Source of the DNA: a virus
IMG/VR virus record: IMGVR_UViG_3300029923_000068
Location: 1-34,015 of that record
Direction: 5' to 3' (one strand)
DNA length: 34,015 nt
The notes below the pieces were generated by a model, which worked only from the letters and a program-made list of their open reading frames with translations, was not told where the DNA came from and ran no database searches. Below, piece after piece: positions 1 through 10,014 of the stretch. Each line of letters starts with the position of its first letter. Positions within the stretch are counted from its first letter, which is position 1. The position numbers were made by a program, and so were the translations under genes.

Positions 1-12
1 TGCTCTTATGAG

Positions 13-21
13 TGTTATAAT
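13..21 (+). promoter_or_regulatory. Extended -10 promoter element
   Basis: The sequence TGTTATAAT is a perfect extended -10 (TGN-TATAAT). A start about 6-7 nt downstream would fall at the first base pair of the structured leader (26-33). Any -35 box would lie outside the window. The identical 9-mer occurs at 2013-2021 before the next gene. Confidence 0.55.
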
Positions 22-25
22 ATAT

Positions 26-144
26 ATAGGAACAAGTTAGTTAATGGGGTTGCAAACCTGTTAATTTAATTAAAGGAGATTTTACTAACCGTCTCCGTTC
101 CTATTTTTTAATATGGTTAGTAAATAAATTAAAGCGAGGTTAGT
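26..144 (+). promoter_or_regulatory. Structured leader RNA with loop-to-RBS pseudoknot (element 1)
   Basis: Seen: P1 ATAGGAAC (26-33) pairs with GTTCCTAT (97-104). P2 is 47-51 with 55-59. P3 is GGAGAT (75-80) with GTCTCC (91-96), and its whole 10-nt loop TTTACTAACC (81-90) is perfectly complementary to GGTTAGTAAA (115-124). Seven loop bases also match GGTTAGT (138-144), which overlaps the GAGG ribosome binding site (136-139) of the gene at 148. The two pairings exclude each other, so a translational switch is inferred. The six T residues after P1 (104-109) mean P1 could instead work as an intrinsic terminator, which would make 26-109 a short terminated RNA. No known riboswitch class was recognised. 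Confidence 0.55.
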
Positions 145-147
145 GTT

Positions 148-1986
148 ATGAGCAATGAAGAATATCATAGAATTATAGAAAAATTCAAAGATGAAAATAA
201 GGAATTAATTGAAAGTGGTAAATATAAAAAAATGTTTACTGAGAATTTACCAAAATGGAATAATGGGTGTTATATAGGTAAAATAAATTGGGAAAAAAGT
301 ATTGGATATAAAGTATTTTTTATATACGATAATTTAATAGGATGGATAAATATTATTAAATATATTAAAGGAAAACAGCCAAAAGTAAAAATTTTATACA
401 AAAGTAAGGAAGCTATGTTATTAACAAGTTGCTTTAGTAATTGCATAATAGGTGAGATACTAGGAAAGAAAACAAAAGATTTTAAAATAGAAATCGGAAC
501 TCATTATAAAGATAGTCAAAGGGATATAACTATTACGGATATGAAGAGAGAACAAAATGAAAATGGTAAATGGAGTAAATTATATAAATACACTTGCAAT
601 GTTTGTGGGTTTGACTGTGGAGAACACTACTATCCTAGAGATAAAAAATACAAAGACGAATTATGGATAGGGGAAAGTAATTTATTAAAACATAAACAAG
701 GTTGTTCGTGTTGTCATAGTGTTATAGTAGTAAATGGAATAAACGACGTTATAACAACCGATCCTTGGATGATACCATATATAGGTAAAGAATGTGCTAA
801 GACTCATACGCATGGGAGTAATGACAAAGTTCAAGTAACTTGCACTGACTGCGGAAGAATTAGAGATAAGAAAATAGAAATAAATAAGATATACACTTAC
901 AAATCTATCGGGTGTTCTTGTAGCGATTCAGTTAGTTACCCAAACAAAATCGCATATTCTTTACTAGAACAATTAAATCAAATATATAAGTTTGATTATT
1001 TAGAACATGAATATTCGCCTGAATGGATAGGATTAAAAAGATATGATAATTATTTTATTTATCAAAAAAAACAATATATACTTGAAATGGATGGCAAGTG
1101 GCATTCTAAAGACAATAAAATGAGTGGACAAACCAAATATAAATCCAAAGCTATAGATGATTATAAAGATGAACAAGCTAGATTACATGGTATTGAAGTT
1201 ATTAGAATTGATTGTACGATAAGCGATTTAAATTTTATTAAACAAAACGTATTGAGTAACAATAATATAAATAATTTATTTGATTTACGCAAAATAGATT
1301 GGCAAAAGTGTGAAGATTTTGCTTTATCTAACTTAGTCAAAGTGGTTTGTGAATACAAAAGAAACAATTCTAATATAACTGCTTTTAAAATTGCAAAAAT
1401 AATGAAATTATCTCAAGGAACAATAAGAACCTATCTCAAAAAAGGCAGAGAATTATATTGGTGTGATTATGATGCTAAAGAAGAGCAAAGAAAGAGTATA
1501 GAAAAATATAGATTAGATAAAAGTAAAGAAGTAAAAATATTTAAAGACGGAGTTTATTTAGGGAAATTTATTTCATGTTCAGATTTAGCTAGAAAGTCAG
1601 AAAAATTATTTGGTGTTAAATTAAAAGGTGGAGGAATTATTAGAGTTTGTAATGGCAAAGCAATACATTATAAAGGATATAAATTTGAATATGCAAATAT
1701 AACAGACAAGGAACATATAATTATAGAACAAAATAAGTCTATTTTAAAGACAAAACATGTTATATGTTTAAATAATAGAATTATAACATATAATGTAACA
1801 CAATGTGCTAAGAATAGTTTACAATTATTTGGGATTAAAATATCATATTCATCAATATATAATATTTGTAATAATAAACAAAAAGAGATAAAAGGCTTTA
1901 TGTTTAAATATATTCAAGATTTAACAGAAGAAGACTATATAACATATGATATAACTAATAAGCTAAAAGAATTAAAAGCTATATAA
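148..1986 (+). CDS. Homing endonuclease, Vsr-like/EDxHD type, with zinc ribbons and NUMOD-like DNA-binding repeats
   Basis: The 612-residue protein probably cuts DNA and spreads its own gene. Two zinc-ribbon-like clusters are visible: C150/C153 with C186/C188, and C232/C235 with C256/C258. A PD-(D/E)xK-like nuclease core follows at about 263-360: E313-x-D315-G-x-x-H319, then a D/K-rich helix (337-341) and HGIEVIRIDC (347-356). This layout matches the Vsr-like EDxHD homing enzymes typified by I-Bth0305I. A helix-turn-helix-like segment lies at about 395-430. Two NUMOD1-like repeats lie at about 455-515 and 535-605. The C-terminal repeat resembles that of the GIY-YIG enzyme at 20271. The ATG follows GAGG with 8-nt spacing. 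The gene lies upstream of the chaperone and tape measure genes and is probably a free-standing insertion. Fold class is fairly sure; target site is unknown. Confidence 0.82.
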   Translation: MSNEEYHRIIEKFKDENKELIESGKYKKMFTENLPKWNNGCYIGKINWEKSIGYKVFFIYDNLIGWINIIKYIKGKQPKVKILYKSKEAMLLTSCFSNCIIGEILGKKTKDFKIEIGTHYKDSQRDITITDMKREQNENGKWSKLYKYTCNVCGFDCGEHYYPRDKKYKDELWIGESNLLKHKQGCSCCHSVIVVNGINDVITTDPWMIPYIGKECAKTHTHGSNDKVQVTCTDCGRIRDKKIEINKIYTYKSIGCSCSDSVSYPNKIAYSLLEQLNQIYKFDYLEHEYSPEWIGLKRYDNYFIYQKKQYILEMDGKWHSKDNKMSGQTKYKSKAIDDYKDEQARLHGIEVIRIDCTISDLNFIKQNVLSNNNINNLFDLRKIDWQKCEDFALSNLVKVVCEYKRNNSNITAFKIAKIMKLSQGTIRTYLKKGRELYWCDYDAKEEQRKSIEKYRLDKSKEVKIFKDGVYLGKFISCSDLARKSEKLFGVKLKGGGIIRVCNGKAIHYKGYKFEYANITDKEHIIIEQNKSILKTKHVICLNNRIITYNVTQCAKNSLQLFGIKISYSSIYNICNNKQKEIKGFMFKYIQDLTEEDYITYDITNKLKELKAI

Positions 1987-1991
1987 AATAA

Positions 1992-2021
1992 TTGGAATAA
2001 TTAACTAAATCATGTTATAAT
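1992..2021 (+). promoter_or_regulatory. Promoter of the membrane-anchored moron-like gene
   Basis: TTGGAA (1992-1997) serves as a -35-like box. After an 18-nt spacer comes the extended -10 TGTTATAAT (2013-2021). It lies in the short gap between the endonuclease stop and the gene at 2047, so that gene can be transcribed on its own. Confidence 0.6.
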
Positions 2022-2046
2022 CTTCTTATAAAGGGGTGATTGTAAC

Positions 2047-2598
2047 ATGAAAGAAAAATTATATCTTTATAAGAAGAAAATTATTTTAACCATACTTAGT
2101 ATAATGATATGTATAAGTATTGGATTTGGTGGATTATATATTAAAAGTGTTAATAGTGTAAAAGATTACAAATCATTTTGCAATAGTTATTTTGAAATAG
2201 ATAAAAATATTTCAAAGAATGAAGAAGCATATTTAATGTATGTTAAGGCGATAAAAAATTATGTAACCGTATTTACCAAATATGAAGGTCATGCGAAGCT
2301 TTCTGATGATAATAAAGTTAATATAGAAAAAGAAACTGAAGAGTATAATGGTTATATTAATGAATTGAAAAAATTAAATCCACCACAAGAATTTAAAGAT
2401 GATTATAAAAAACTAATAGACTTATATGATAAAGATAGTATTCGTAAAGAAAATATTAATAGAGATTTTACAAATAACAATGCAAATAATATTAAAGATG
2501 ATTATTTGATCGATAATAAAGATTTAACTCAATTAAGAAATGATTTTCAAAGCAAAATAACTATAATATCAAAACAAAAAGACATAAAATTAAATTAA
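2047..2598 (+). CDS. Membrane-anchored extracytoplasmic protein, moron-like, function unknown
   Basis: 183 residues. A short lysine-rich N-terminus is followed by one hydrophobic helix (about 11-33). The hydrophilic, helix-rich, Lys/Asp/Asn-rich remainder is therefore predicted to sit outside the membrane. There is no lipobox cysteine, so a signal anchor is more likely than a lipoprotein. A short L-N-P-P-Q-E-F-K segment lies near residue 110. The start is supported by the strong site AAAGGGGTGAT before ATG. The gene has its own promoter (1992-2021) and a terminator directly after its stop (2609-2644), the standard signature of a moron expressed apart from the virion genes. Superinfection exclusion or another host-altering role is possible, but nothing in the sequence proves it. 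Confidence 0.72.
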   Translation: MKEKLYLYKKKIILTILSIMICISIGFGGLYIKSVNSVKDYKSFCNSYFEIDKNISKNEEAYLMYVKAIKNYVTVFTKYEGHAKLSDDNKVNIEKETEEYNGYINELKKLNPPQEFKDDYKKLIDLYDKDSIRKENINRDFTNNNANNIKDDYLIDNKDLTQLRNDFQSKITIISKQKDIKLN

Positions 2599-2608
2599 TA
2601 AAGCAAAA

Positions 2609-2644
2609 AAGAACAACATCTCACTATATTGTTGTTCTTTTTTT
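2609..2644 (+). terminator. Rho-independent terminator
   Basis: AAGAACAACA (2609-2618) pairs perfectly with TGTTGTTCTT (2630-2639), followed by a T run. It closes the moron unit just before the chaperone gene. Confidence 0.85.
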
Positions 2645-2666
2645 GTATAATGAAGGAGATAATGTA

Positions 2667-3260
2667 ATGGGAATTAAATTAAAAGAAAAATACATAAAAA
2701 ACAAATTAAAAGATAAGTTTGGAGAATTAGAAGTTTATAACCCACAACATAACAATAAAATACTGATAGAATTAACAAAACTGATTGCTGATAATTCAAA
2801 AGAAATTCAATTAGATAATAAACAATCTGATATAGAAGTAATAAATACAATTAAAATTATGCGTTTTTTAATTATTAACTGTACAAATTTAGAAAATGAA
2901 GAATATTGGAATAATATTGATGATATTAGATTAGAAGAAATGTTAAACTTTGCCGATGGTGATTTTAAAAAAGCAGTTAATTCATTATTAGATATAATGT
3001 TAGAAATAGGAAATGATGTTAGAATTCAAAGTATTAGAAAATTAGATATTTTACAGAATAAATTAAATGAACTAGTTGAATCGGTAAAGGCTGATAATAA
3101 TATTAATAAAACTTTAGCTAAGTTTGGATTGGATAAAGAGAAACTAATTAAATTACAAAATGGTGATGAACACATTGCGAAAGAATTTCAAGAAAATATG
3201 ATAAAAAGCATTGAAAGAGAAGTAAAACCCAAAAGACAATATAATAAAAAGAAAAAATAA
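2667..3260 (+). CDS. Probable tail assembly chaperone
   Basis: 197 residues from ATG 2667. That start has AAGGAG (2653-2658) at good spacing; the TTG at 2643 lies inside the preceding terminator and is rejected. The protein is acidic, helical and charged, with a lysine-rich tail (KPKRQYNKKKK). The role is inferred mainly from position: in siphophages the gene directly before the tape measure gene encodes the chaperone that coats the tape measure protein during tail assembly. Most such loci have two products made by a programmed frameshift. Here a -1 shift at the A-rich 3' end adds only four residues, so a fusion form is not evident. The residues show no recognisable motif. Confidence 0.62.
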   Translation: MGIKLKEKYIKNKLKDKFGELEVYNPQHNNKILIELTKLIADNSKEIQLDNKQSDIEVINTIKIMRFLIINCTNLENEEYWNNIDDIRLEEMLNFADGDFKKAVNSLLDIMLEIGNDVRIQSIRKLDILQNKLNELVESVKADNNINKTLAKFGLDKEKLIKLQNGDEHIAKEFQENMIKSIEREVKPKRQYNKKKK

Positions 3261-3262
3261 TG

Positions 3263-3292
3263 GAGAGTGATTTTATTTATTGCTCTCTTTTT
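3263..3292 (+). terminator. Hairpin with T tract between chaperone and tape measure genes
   Basis: GAGAGTGA (3263-3270) pairs with TTGCTCTC (3280-3287) through two G-U pairs, followed by TTTTTT. It is a moderate terminator, or an RNA-processing or pausing hairpin within the late operon. Confidence 0.6.
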
Positions 3293-3326
3293 TATGTGTA
3301 AATATGAAAGGAGAGAATAATAAGAT

Positions 3327-5412
3327 ATGGCTGGTGAATATAAAAGTTCGATACGTCTTGGCGTTCAGTTAGAAAGTGAAAAAGATGTTAGTGGAAGATT
3401 ACAAACTTTAATAAATACTTTACAAAAAGAAAAAATTAATTTAGATATAAATATTGCAAATTCAGATGTAGCTAAACAATTAGAAACTTTAACTACTTTA
3501 GCAAATAATTTTAAAAATAGTTTGGGTAGTAATGTTTCATTAGGTAACGTGAATGAGATTATTAATCAAGTTACCTCTGCAATGGTTAGTATGAATGACC
3601 AAGTATTAAAGACATCAAGAGTTGATATAGGTGATGGAATAACCAAACAATTAAAACAAACTGCTGAAGGTATTGGTGTAGTTAAAAGAGAATTACAATT
3701 ATTAGATAAAGATGATAATAACACTTCTAAAATAAAACCTACAACTACAACAGATTATAATAAAATAAGACAATCAATAGAAGATATAACAAAAGCACAA
3801 AAGCAATTAAATGCCTTAGAATCTAATGGATTTTCTGATATTAATAAGATTGCTTACTTAAAAACTATGCTAAGTAATCCAAATAGTATAGGTTCAGATA
3901 ATGAATTAAAAGGTTATTTAAATCAAGTTAAAGAATTGTTAGCAACTGAATCAAAAGTTATTGAATATTCAAATAAATTAAATTCTCTGAAGTCTAATAT
4001 GACTAATTTAACCGATGAGAAATATTCAAATGTTTTAAATACACAATCATTTGAACAAATAATTAATGAGATAAATAATGCTCAAAATGGATTGAAAAAC
4101 TTCGATGGTATAAATTTAAACGGCTTAAAACAACAATTTGATGAGTTGAGTGGAACTGTTTCTAAGTTTAGCACTGAAACTATAAGTTCTCAAAAAGCAG
4201 AACAAGATAATATAAAACAAAGAGAAAAATTAGAATCAGATAGGATATCTCAAATTCAGAAAGAAATAGATTTAAGCAATAAATTAGTTGAAAATGAACA
4301 AAAGAGACAAGTAAAAGATGATTCAGCTAATTTAAAGCAATTAGAACAAGAACAGACTCTGTTACAAAAACAAGCAGAAGCATACCAACATATAGACGCA
4401 TTAAAATCAAACGGAATAGTAAATGAATCAGATATATCTAAACTTGAACAAATGGTTAAGAATTCTAAATCACTTCAAGATGTACGTAATGCAATTAATT
4501 CTATTATGAATACATCAATGATGAAAGAATCGTCTATTGTTACTATGTCTAAACAATTAGATGATGCACAAATTAAATTGGATAAAATGAAGCAGAGTTT
4601 CGGAAATAAGTTGCCACAAGGCTTCGTAGAATCTACACAATCTGAAATTAATAAATTAAAAGAAGATTTAACTAAAGTAGATAGTATGGGATTCAATGGT
4701 CTTAAAAATAGCTTGAATCAAGTTAATACTAATATGAAAGTAACCACTAACGAAACTCAACAATTAGTTAATTCTTTGAAAGAAACTAACAATGGTTCAT
4801 TCTTTAGTGGAATCTCTAATTTTTTAGGTAAAGTTGGTATTTTTTATGGTGTTCAACAGGTAGTTCAAGAGATTAGTCAGCAGTTTAAAGATGCTAGTGA
4901 ATATACTCAATCTTTAGATAAAAATGTGACAAATATTGAAATGATCACCTCGAAGAGTAAGGAAGAAGTTATTGGATTAACTAATCAATTTAAGGAATTA
5001 GGTGCTCAATTACATATAACTAATCAAGAAATGTTAGCAGGGTCAGAAGAACTTTTAAGGGCAGGTTTTGACAATAACACTACCAATAAAATGCTGGAAG
5101 CAAGTTCGATGGCTAGTAAGATTTCAGGTCAAACTACACAGGCAACAACAGAACAATTAATTGCAATTAAGAATTCTTTCAATATGACTGGCGACCAAAT
5201 GCAACATGTAATTGATGTTATTTCTAAATTAGATAATTCTAGTGCTACAAGTTTCGCTGAAATTTCTTCAGCAATTATGAGAACTAGTTTTAGTGCCCAA
5301 CAAGCCGGAACAAGCTTTGATACGCTTTCAAGCTATGTAACTACAGTAAGTGAGAAGACTCGTAGATCGGCAGAGACTATTGGAGAAGCATTTAAGAGTA
5401 TTTATAGCAGAT
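3327..5412 (+). CDS. Tape measure protein, exon 1 (residues 1-695 plus one base)
   Basis: Start of the protein that sets tail length and passes down the tail tube during DNA ejection. ATG 3327 follows AAAGGAGAG. Residues 1-480 are almost entirely coiled coil (Leu, Gln, Lys, Asn, Glu). From about 510 comes the conserved TP901-type phage-minor-tail domain, with ANGxEELLRAGF-like and ETIGEAFKSIYSR-like segments. Unspliced translation would continue into the intron and stop after 12 foreign residues at 5450, giving 707 residues. The exon boundary is set after T5412: joining to A5726 gives codon TAT and the run S-R-Y-Y-N-I-K-L-G, the expected conserved motif. Family assignment is strong. Confidence 0.9.
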
Positions 5413-5725
5413 TAATGATAAAAATAGTCTGCCTATACAGTAATGTATAGATAAAAACTAGGTGAACCTGTAAATATAGGGTGTGCTATTAAATATAGTG
5501 CTAACGATGAAAGTCTAAGTTATTTAATAAAATAAATAATATGATAATATCGTGCCAAGTCTAAGTAATTAGAAAGGTGTAACGACTAAATTGGATTAAT
5601 AATCCTAAGAGGTTTGAGGTGAAATTCCTTATTCCGTAGTGCCTAGCCCTCATGTGAGGTGAAGAGATAGTCTACTCCCACTTTTTAATAAGTGTTAAAG
5701 TATAGTGAAAACTAGGGTAAAAAGG
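5413..5725 (+). ncRNA. Self-splicing group I intron (IA-like, no ORF) in the tape measure gene
   Basis: 313 nt. P1: exon bases GCAGAT (5407-5412) pair with the guide GTCTGC (5427-5432), leaving the required U-G pair at the 5' site. P2: CTATAC (5433-5438) with GTATAG (5445-5450). P3: AACCT (5465-5469) with AGGTT (5610-5614). P7: GACTA (5584-5588) with TAGTC (5668-5672), in the typical GAAGAGATAGTC context. A GGATT/AATCC hairpin between P7 and P3' fits the extra helices of subgroup IA. CCTCA/TGAGG is a P8 candidate, and CACTT/AAGTG (5679-5694) fits P9. The intron ends in G5725. There is no endonuclease inside. The two nearest homing enzymes (148 and 20271) could act in trans, but this is only a guess. 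Confidence 0.9.
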
Positions 5726-8700
5726 ATTATAACATAAAGTTAGGGAATATTGATGAGGATGGTAAAAACATAAATGACGTTGAGAAGGCAATGAATAACG
5801 TCGGTATTGCAATTCGTTCATCTAAGGGTGAGTTTAAGGATTTCGATGAGGTTTTAAATGAATTTGTGAATAAATATAAAAAAGGAACAATGAGTCAAGT
5901 TGATTTCTTAGCTGGAATAAACACGCTCGGTGGTTCTAGACAGAAAGAGACGATACTTAGTTTAGTCGAGAATTTCGACCAAGTTAAAAAACATCAAGAT
6001 GATTTAACAAAAGCTACTGGTTCAGCTAAACAAATGTATGATGTTTATTCTCAATCTTTAGAAGCAAGAATATCTGATCTAAAAAGAGCATTTGAAGGAT
6101 TGTATGAAAAAATAATGTCTTCGGATTCTTTAAAATGGCTAGTTTCAGAAGCTACTAATTTAATAACTGCACTATCAAATCTAGATGGAAAATCAATAAC
6201 ATATATAGCAACAATTGGAACATTAAGTTTAGCATTGTCAAAATTAGTTAAAATTAACAAAGAATTGATGCTATTAACTACAGAAGGTGGAATAGTAACT
6301 GGATTAACTAAATTTATTGGATTAGCTTCGGGAATGGTATCTTTAGAGAATGGGGCTACCGGTGTAGCAACTGCATTTGGTGTATTAGGAACTAGTATTA
6401 AAGGAGCTACTGCATCCGCTATGGGTTTTATAGCTACGCCAATTGGTTTAGCTATAACTTCAATCACTGCTGTTATAGGAGTTGCAATTTATGGATTTGT
6501 TTCGTATCAACAACATCAAGCTGAGTTAACAGAACAATCTAAGTCTCTTAAATCAGCACTCGATGGCGTTAATAATTCTCTAAAGGGTGGAGACACTACT
6601 AAGGCACAAGAAGAAGCTAACAAAATGAAATCAGCACAAGAAAAGTTACAACAATATATTGAGTTAAGAAAGAAAGCACAAGATACTGATTCTAAATCAT
6701 TAAATCCTACTGCAAGCGGTACAAACCAAACATCTGTAATAGAAGGGTTTAATCAAAAAATTAAAGAACAAATAAAAGTACTTACCGATGCTGGTTATAC
6801 AGTTGAAGAAACTACTGGGAAAATAAAAGAATTTACTGACGCACAAGATAAAATATATAATACTAAAATAATAAATAGTATTAAAGAACAAACAAAATCA
6901 CAATTAGAACATAGAGAAAATTTAGACAAAGTACAAGCTGAATATAATAATTATATTTCAACAGTTAAAAATTTGTATACAGAATATCAAAACTTATCTG
7001 CACAAGAAAATTTGTCGGCGGAACAAAAAACTAAACTACAGGGTACAGTAGAACAATTACAAGGTAAAATGAGTGGATTGAATGTCTCTATTGATGAAAA
7101 TGGAAAAGTATTAATTTCAAATTCACCATTAATAGAAGCAAATATTCAGAAATTAATATCAGAAGGACTTACAGTTGATAATTTATCAGCTATTCGTATA
7201 ACAGATTCTAAGGTAAATTCTCAATGGCAAGTAGGGAATTCTCAAGTTACATATAATGAAATAACAAATAGAATTGAAATGTATAAAGCTGAGATAAAAG
7301 CGATACAATCTGTTATTCAAGCAAGAATGGCTGGGGCATCTGATTATTCAACGATGAGTATAGGTAAAGCACAAAGTCTAGAAGCTGGTTCACCAGAATT
7401 TGATAAACTAAAAGAAGAAACTGACCAATTACATGCGTATGAGAAAGCGAAAAAAGAAGCAGATGATTTATATGCTGGGATAGGAAGTGTTGCATATTCT
7501 GCTCCTAGTGGAGGTGGTGTACAAACACCATCTAATGGAGATTATATGCCTTCTGGTGGGGATTCTAGCGAGAAAAAAAAGGCAGAAAAAGAACTTGAAG
7601 ATTCAGAAAAGAAAATGTTATCTAATATCACAGATGCTTATAAACAAGCAAAAGATACTATATCGAATAATATTGAAGAAATAGATGCAAAGATAACTGG
7701 ATTAGGTGATATAGATGATTCTAATTTTACTCAAAAAGTTTCACTTGTAAATGATAAAATAGGTGAACAAAAGCAAATAGTTGAAAAAGCACAAGAACAG
7801 TTAGACTCTTTAAAAAATACAACGGTAACAACGGCAGATGCACAAAAGGAACTTGAATCTGCAACTTTATCTGCATCGAAGGAATTACGACAAGAAAGTT
7901 TAGAAGTAGCAAAATTACAATCAGAAATTGAAAAAACTGATATTGATGAACTAAAGAAAATGTATGAAGATCAACAAAAGATTGAAACAGAAACTTTAGA
8001 AGCTAATCAAAAAGCACAAACAGATAAAATAGAATCTATTAAGAAAGCACAAGAAGATGCACATAATGAGATAATGGATGACTATGAGGATGAATTAGAT
8101 GCTTTAGATAAAAAATCTAAGAAATTAGATGAAGATAATGACAAGATAGATAGAGCTAATGAATTAGAAAAAGAGAAAAATGATTTAACAGAAAAACAAA
8201 AAGAGTTAAATAATGTTAAAAGTCAATTAACTAATCAAGTATATCAAAAGCAAGCAGATGGAACATGGCAATTTGAGTATGTTGCAGATACTCAAAAGAT
8301 TGCAGAAAAACAAAAAGAAGTTACAGAAGCACAAAAAACTCTTGATGATACAAATAGAAAAAATTCACTAGATGATGCTAAAAAAGAAATAGAAGATAAA
8401 AAAAGTGTTATTGAAGCTGATAAAAAAGCAGAAGATGAAGCATATACAAAGAAGAAAGCATATTTAGATGAGTATTCCTCTTATTTGAAAGAATCACAAG
8501 AGAGAGACACGAAACGTCTCGAGAATCATTATTCAGATATTGAAAAAATGGCAAAAGATACATTAAAGAAATTAGAAGAAGAGCATAACAATGATTGGAA
8601 TGCTATTTCAGATTCAATTTCAGCTACACTAACTAGAACTAAAAAAGCATTAGAAGACTTAACTACATTAAGAGCTAATTTTACAACTTCGGAAGCAAAT

Positions 8701-9645
8701 GATGCTATTAATAGTGGGGATGTATCAGGATATTTAACAAAAAATAAAGATAAAATGAATTTAAAAGCAAGTGTAGATGAAAGTGATATAGATTCTCATT
8801 TAAATTCTATTAGTGACAAAGCAGATAAGGCTAACAATTCAGTTACTATATTGAATAAAACTTATGACGAATTATTATCAAAGAAAAGCATTAATATAAC
8901 CGAAGCTGATATTAATAATAAGAAAGTTCAAGTTCAAAAGCAAGTAGATATAGATAATGAAGGTTTAACAACTACTTTGAATAATTTAAAAGCTATTAAT
9001 CTAGCAATTGAAACAGAAATAGACTCTCATTATTCAAAGGTAATTGACAAGCAAACTCAAGCACAACAAAATGAGATGACTAGCTTACAAAACTTTGCAA
9101 AAGAATATACTATTTATTATAATAAATTCCTAGAATTAGTACAAACAGTTAATGACTTTAGATTTAATAATATTGTAGTGAATGTACAAGCATCTGTAGA
9201 CAATGTATTACAAGGATTAGAAGTTATAGCAAAGGCTTATGAAAAATATGCTAAGGCATATAATAAAATGCACCCAGACGATACTATTTCTTCTAGTATT
9301 GATATATCAGATGTACAAAGTGCGAATACATCCTATAAAAAATCCGTAAGTGATTATCAAGCTAATGTATTGTCATCATATTCTGCCGAAGCTTTTGAAA
9401 AATATGCAAGTCAAATTGGAAGTGGAATAGGAGATAGTTTATTGAGTAAGTTAAATAATTATAGTAGTTCTACTAGTAATATTAATAACACAAATAACGC
9501 TTCCACAACTAATAATAGTAATAAATCTACAACATCTAATACAACTAATGTAAATATAAATCAACTTGATGTAAATACAAAGGACGCACAAAATTTATTA
9601 AATCAATTGTTAACAATAGTTAAAAATAAAACAAATTTGAGTTAG
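5726..9645 (+). CDS. Tape measure protein, exon 2 (residues 696-2001)
   Basis: Reading continues in the same frame from A5726 as Y-Y-N-I-K-L-G-N-I-D-E-D-G, the second half of the conserved TP901 motif. The ATG at 5791 is therefore internal, not a gene start. Hydrophobic stretches at about 850-870 and 890-955 are the membrane-active segments usual in tape measure proteins. A long Lys/Glu/Gln heptad region covers about 1310-1650. The C-terminus is Asn/Ser/Thr rich. With exon 1 the protein is 2001 residues, which by the usual rule of roughly 1.5 angstrom per residue implies a long flexible tail of about 300 nm. The stop codon lies in the 5' arm of the terminator at 9639. Confidence 0.9.
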
Positions 9646-9672
9646 GATGTTTATTTGTCCTAACTCCTTTTT
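9639..9672 (+). terminator. Terminator overlapping the tape measure stop codon
   Basis: GAGTTAGGA (9639-9647, containing the TAG stop) pairs perfectly with TCCTAACTC (9658-9666), followed by CTTTTT. Confidence 0.8.
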
Positions 9673-9691
9673 ATATGTGAGGTGATAATTA

Positions 9692-9979
9692 ATGAATATT
9701 AATTTAAATGAAGGTGCTGAAATTCTTATAAATGCAATGCAAACTCATTCAAAAAATGAAGTAAATAGAAACTCAATTCAAAGTATGAATAGACAAGGAT
9801 ATATAAAAACAGTATTAGGAAATGATTTATATACAGTAGTCATAGATGAAGAAGAATATACAATAGAAGCAAGGCAAGGTTTAACTTTATCTGTAAAAGA
9901 TTTAGTAGTAATAATGCTATACAATGGAGATATTAGTAGACCTTGGATAATAGATAAAAAACCGAAGAATTGGAAATAA
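9692..9979 (+). CDS. Small OB-fold-like tail/baseplate protein
   Basis: 95 residues, starting at ATG after GAGGTGATAATTA. The first 30 residues are helical. From about 36 a short beta-barrel pattern appears: GYIKTV, then YTVVIDEEEYTIEA, then LVVIMLYNGDISRPWII. This alternation of strands, with a glycine-rich turn and an ending like 'pWIId', is seen in small OB-fold proteins coded between tape measure and baseplate genes in Firmicute phages. It probably helps join the tail tip to the hub. The fold is a reading of the residue pattern rather than a database match. Confidence 0.6.
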   Translation: MNINLNEGAEILINAMQTHSKNEVNRNSIQSMNRQGYIKTVLGNDLYTVVIDEEEYTIEARQGLTLSVKDLVVIMLYNGDISRPWIIDKKPKNWK

Positions 9980-10014
9980 TAAATTAAAATAAAATTGAAA
10001 AGGAGATGCTTATA

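Noticed and set aside
2643-2666. TTG start of the chaperone gene at 2643
   Set aside because: It lies in the T tract of the preceding terminator; ATG 2667 has AAGGAG at proper spacing.
3225-3275. Programmed -1 frameshift at the A-rich end of the chaperone gene
   Set aside because: No standard slippery heptamer is in frame, and the -1 frame stops after four residues.
6051-6467. 138-codon minus-strand ORF inside the tape measure gene
   Set aside because: It is opposite a continuous conserved coding frame, with no binding site; all other minus-strand ORFs are similar shadows.
5791-9645. Separate second tape measure gene starting at ATG 5791
   Set aside because: The open frame extends back to the intron end at 5726 and continues the conserved motif of exon 1; there is no good ribosome binding site before 5791.
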